Source: Gammaproteobacteria bacterium (lineage in GTDB: Bacteria > Pseudomonadota > Gammaproteobacteria > Xanthomonadales > Marinicellaceae). From it: a DNA stretch of 7,662 bases. Made by a program: the position numbers and the translations under genes. Positions 6,110 through 7,662 of the stretch are shown here, one piece after another. Where the stretch lies: contig JAUHXW010000132.1 of the NCBI GenBank assembly GCA_030426705.1, positions 1 through 7,662 of the forward strand. The letters run 5' to 3'. The stretch's first letter is position 1. Each line of letters opens with the position of its first letter. The notes beneath the pieces are model-generated. The model worked only from the letters and a program-made list of their open reading frames with translations, did no database searches and was not told the DNA's origin.

Positions 6110-6860
6110 CATGATTTCTGCCCATGTCCCTGACACTAACTTCTGCAGCCGCAAAAGTTTTGAGCTGATCATTGATTTTAGCTAGCAGTTGGCCTTTGGC
6201 GTCAATACCCATGTATTGGCCGGTTTGGTTTTGATTATCTTGTTTGATGACTATGTTTTTATTGGCTAAATAATCATGTTTTTGCCAAATGGGGAGGGTG
6301 GCATGTAAGCCTGTTTGCAGAAATAGTTGGTTGTTGGCTTTGATTTGTGCAACTAATTGATTGATGAAAGTGACTCTCGAGGGTTTCTTATCTAATGGGA
6401 TGTTGCTTACCGGTTGGTCGATACTGTTCAATTGCTCGGCTGAGAGTGACCAATTGATGCCAATGCCGATGGTGACATCGGTGGTCAGCTTGTTTTTGGG
6501 TGTGAAGTTGATCAATATGCCGCCGAACTTTTTGTTTTTGACATAAAGGTCATTGGGCCATTTTAATTGGGCTTCGGTGGTGGGTGAAAAATGCAAAAGC
6601 GTTTCAATCACAGCTACTGCAATGGCCAAGGCATAACCTGATAGCCCTGAGACAGGAGTTGGTAAGCTTAATCGTAACGACAAACAAATTGACTTATTTT
6701 TAACAGTGAGCCATCGATTGCCACGGCGTCCTACACCTGCGGTTTGGGTCTCAGCGATCAGTAATGAATTTGGTTGTACAGCAGATTGGGTCGATTCAAT
6801 ACAATCAACCCAATCAATATTTAATTCCGGGTGTGTTGCTTTAAGCAGTGAAGAGTCCAA
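6105..6860 (-). CDS. birA: Biotin–[acetyl-CoA-carboxylase] ligase, catalytic-only form
   Basis: The enzyme activates biotin with ATP to biotinyl-AMP and attaches it to the lysine of the carboxyl carrier protein AccB. At 251 residues it lacks the ~60-residue N-terminal winged-helix domain of E. coli BirA (321 residues), so it should not repress biotin genes. Catalytic motifs are present: AETQTAGVGRRGNRW (36-50, the biotinyl-AMP loop, GRGRRG in E. coli), QLKWPNDLYV (98-107), KKFGGILIN (110-118), IGIGIN (131-136), and a C-terminal beta domain (about 198-245). The loop has Val43 where E. coli has Arg, while the second Arg is kept. The start is taken as TTG 6860: an in-frame stop lies at 6872-6870, just upstream, and no ATG occurs before the catalytic loop. 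It follows the carboxylesterase stop by nine bases, suggesting coupling. Confidence 0.92.
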   Translation of the reverse strand: MDSSLLKATHPELNIDWVDCIESTQSAVQPNSLLIAETQTAGVGRRGNRWLTVKNKSICLSLRLSLPTPVSGLSGYALAIAVAVIETLLHFSPTTEAQLKWPNDLYVKNKKFGGILINFTPKNKLTTDVTIGIGINWSLSAEQLNSIDQPVSNIPLDKKPSRVTFINQLVAQIKANNQLFLQTGLHATLPIWQKHDYLANKNIVIKQDNQNQTGQYMGIDAKGQLLAKINDQLKTFAAAEVSVRDMGRNHV

Positions 6861-6869
6861 ACTGAAAAA

Positions 6870-7520
6870 TCAAAGTTTCACAATAAACTGTTTGATGTCC
6901 TCTATTTCATCCATAGAGACACCGTGTTGTAATGGGTACTCATGCCAACTGGCCTGATAGCCAGCAGCTTTCATGGTTTCAAAAGAGCTTTTGCCCAAAT
7001 CAAAAGGCACCACAGGATCATAATTGCCATGACCGAAGAAAAAGGGTGTTGATTGATTAACGCCAGATTGTTCGGTTGCCAATTTTTCAGGAACAGGTAA
7101 ATAACAACTCAACGCCACCACGCCGGCTAATTTGTATTGTGTGCGTACAGAAGAGTGTAAAGCGATGGCGCCGCCTTGAGAAAAACCGGCCAGTACGATT
7201 TGTTCTGGTTTAAAACCGGCTTTGATTTGTGCTTCAATCAAGTCCAAAACCCGTTGCTCAGAGGCTCGAATACCTGCTTCATCCGGCATCTTGCCTATAT
7301 CCATCATCTTGATGTCATACCAGGAACGCATTTTCATACCACCATTGATGGTGACTGGCTGAATCGGTGCATGGGGAAAAATAAATTGAATGGCTTTCTC
7401 AGGATGGGCAAAATGTGGCACCACGGGTTCAAAATCATGGCCATCAGCGCCCAATCCATGTAACCAAATCACCAAAAGCTTTGGATTATCACCTGTTTTC
7501 TTTGTAATGAATTCCAACAT
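6870..7520 (-). CDS. Carboxylesterase / phospholipase of the alpha/beta hydrolase fold
   Basis: This 216-residue protein matches the small cytoplasmic carboxylesterase family (Pseudomonas EstB, E. coli YpfH, acyl-protein thioesterase relatives). It has the oxyanion motif WLHGLGADGHDF (19-30), FPHAP (48-52), the nucleophile elbow AGFSQGG with Ser114, GHGNYDPVVPF with Asp168, and His199 in YPLQHGVS, giving a complete Ser-Asp-His triad. Family members hydrolyse short acyl esters, and some remove acyl groups from lysophospholipids or proteins; the natural substrate here is unknown. There is no signal peptide. ATG 7520 is the start that fits family length, but no Shine-Dalgarno is seen before it. 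It is the first gene of a probable four-gene minus-strand operon with birA, the SPOR protein and the glycosyltransferase. Confidence 0.94.
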   Translation of the reverse strand: MLEFITKKTGDNPKLLVIWLHGLGADGHDFEPVVPHFAHPEKAIQFIFPHAPIQPVTINGGMKMRSWYDIKMMDIGKMPDEAGIRASEQRVLDLIEAQIKAGFKPEQIVLAGFSQGGAIALHSSVRTQYKLAGVVALSCYLPVPEKLATEQSGVNQSTPFFFGHGNYDPVVPFDLGKSSFETMKAAGYQASWHEYPLQHGVSMDEIEDIKQFIVKL

Positions 7521-7545
7521 ATTGTATGTGAGGTAAAAGCGTTCT

Positions 7546-7551
7546 ATTATA
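7546..7551 (-). promoter_or_regulatory. Possible -10 box for the carboxylesterase operon
   Basis: A perfect TATAAT lies 25 bases upstream of the carboxylesterase ATG on the minus strand, in the 59-base divergent gap. This is a sensible place for the operon promoter. The -35 position (about 7569-7574) is a poor match to TTGACA and falls against the first bases of the divergent gene. Confidence 0.4.
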
Positions 7552-7553
7552 CT
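7548..7553 (+). promoter_or_regulatory. Possible -10 box for the divergent lipoprotein gene
   Basis: TATACT on the plus strand lies 26 bases upstream of ATG 7580 and shares four bases with the opposite-strand TATAAT. The best nearby -35-like hexamer, TTGTAT at 7522-7527, is 20 bases away, which is long. Confidence 0.3.
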
Positions 7554-7579
7554 GACACTGAGAATTAACGCAGATATTT

Positions 7580-7662
7580 ATGAGAAACAAAGTAACAAAG
7601 GGGCTTCTGATGGTCGGTGTGATACTGCTGTTGTTTGCTTGTGGCAACAAAGGTGACTTATA
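7580..7662 (+). CDS. lptM: LPS-assembly lipoprotein LptM (YifL-like), 5' part
   Basis: Only 27 codons are visible before the right edge. They encode a charged start (MRNKVTK), a hydrophobic helix (GLLMVGVILLLF) and a lipobox-like LLFAC with the acylated cysteine at residue 21. GNKGDLY follows directly. The C-G-x-K-G-x-LY pattern right after the lipid cysteine is the signature of the YifL family, now called LptM. LptM is an outer-membrane lipoprotein that helps the LptD/E translocon mature; in many gammaproteobacteria its gene sits just upstream of lysA, which I would expect beyond the edge. Start ATG 7580 gives a normal signal peptide, but there is no strong ribosome site. Partner and pathway are inferred from the family, not shown here. 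Confidence 0.85.
   Translation, partial: MRNKVTKGLLMVGVILLLFACGNKGDL

Overview
The window looks like ordinary chromosomal DNA of a gammaproteobacterium with a moderate, slightly AT-leaning base composition. The evidence is a YbdG-type (MscM) mechanosensitive channel close to the Escherichia coli protein, an LptM/YifL-type lipoprotein start at the right edge (usually followed by lysA), and a birA–SPOR gene order related to the birA–coaX–SPOR order known from Pseudomonas. Genus cannot be set from the sequence alone. Many genes lack a strong Shine-Dalgarno sequence.

Layout, plus strand, left to right. The 3' end of msrB (methionine-R-sulfoxide reductase) ends at 281. The following ~577-base gap is not empty. 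It holds a decayed, internally deleted remnant of what appears to be a ferric-reductase-like membrane oxidoreductase gene (323-482), a featureless stretch (483-592), and a tightly packed chain of five or six hairpins (593-766) that includes a terminator-like stem with a T run and two mutually exclusive foldings. Then come a secreted alpha/beta hydrolase (859-1872), a cytochrome b561 family membrane protein (1912-2436), the YbdG/MscM channel (2473-3729) and a COG4339-type HD-like metal phosphohydrolase (3768-4376). The last four genes are co-directional with gaps of 36-39 bases and could be one transcript, but their functions do not form an obvious pathway.

A minus-strand cluster converges on this block with a gap of only 10 bases. 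In transcription order it is a small carboxylesterase (7520-6870), a biotin-protein ligase without the DNA-binding domain (6860-6105, TTG start), a membrane-anchored SPOR-domain protein (6068-5403) and a GT4-type glycosyltransferase (start probably 5406, ATGA overlap with the SPOR gene). Spacing supports one operon. The type III pantothenate kinase gene (coaX) often found between birA and the SPOR gene is absent.

At the right edge, 59 bases separate the carboxylesterase from a divergent lipoprotein gene (7580 onward) whose lipobox and CGNKGDLY motif identify it as LptM/YifL-like. Candidate -10 boxes for the two directions overlap there.

I see no CRISPR array, complete insertion sequence, tRNA, phage gene or defence system. 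The unusual parts are the hairpin chain and the gene scar beside it. The rest is conventional housekeeping and envelope content.
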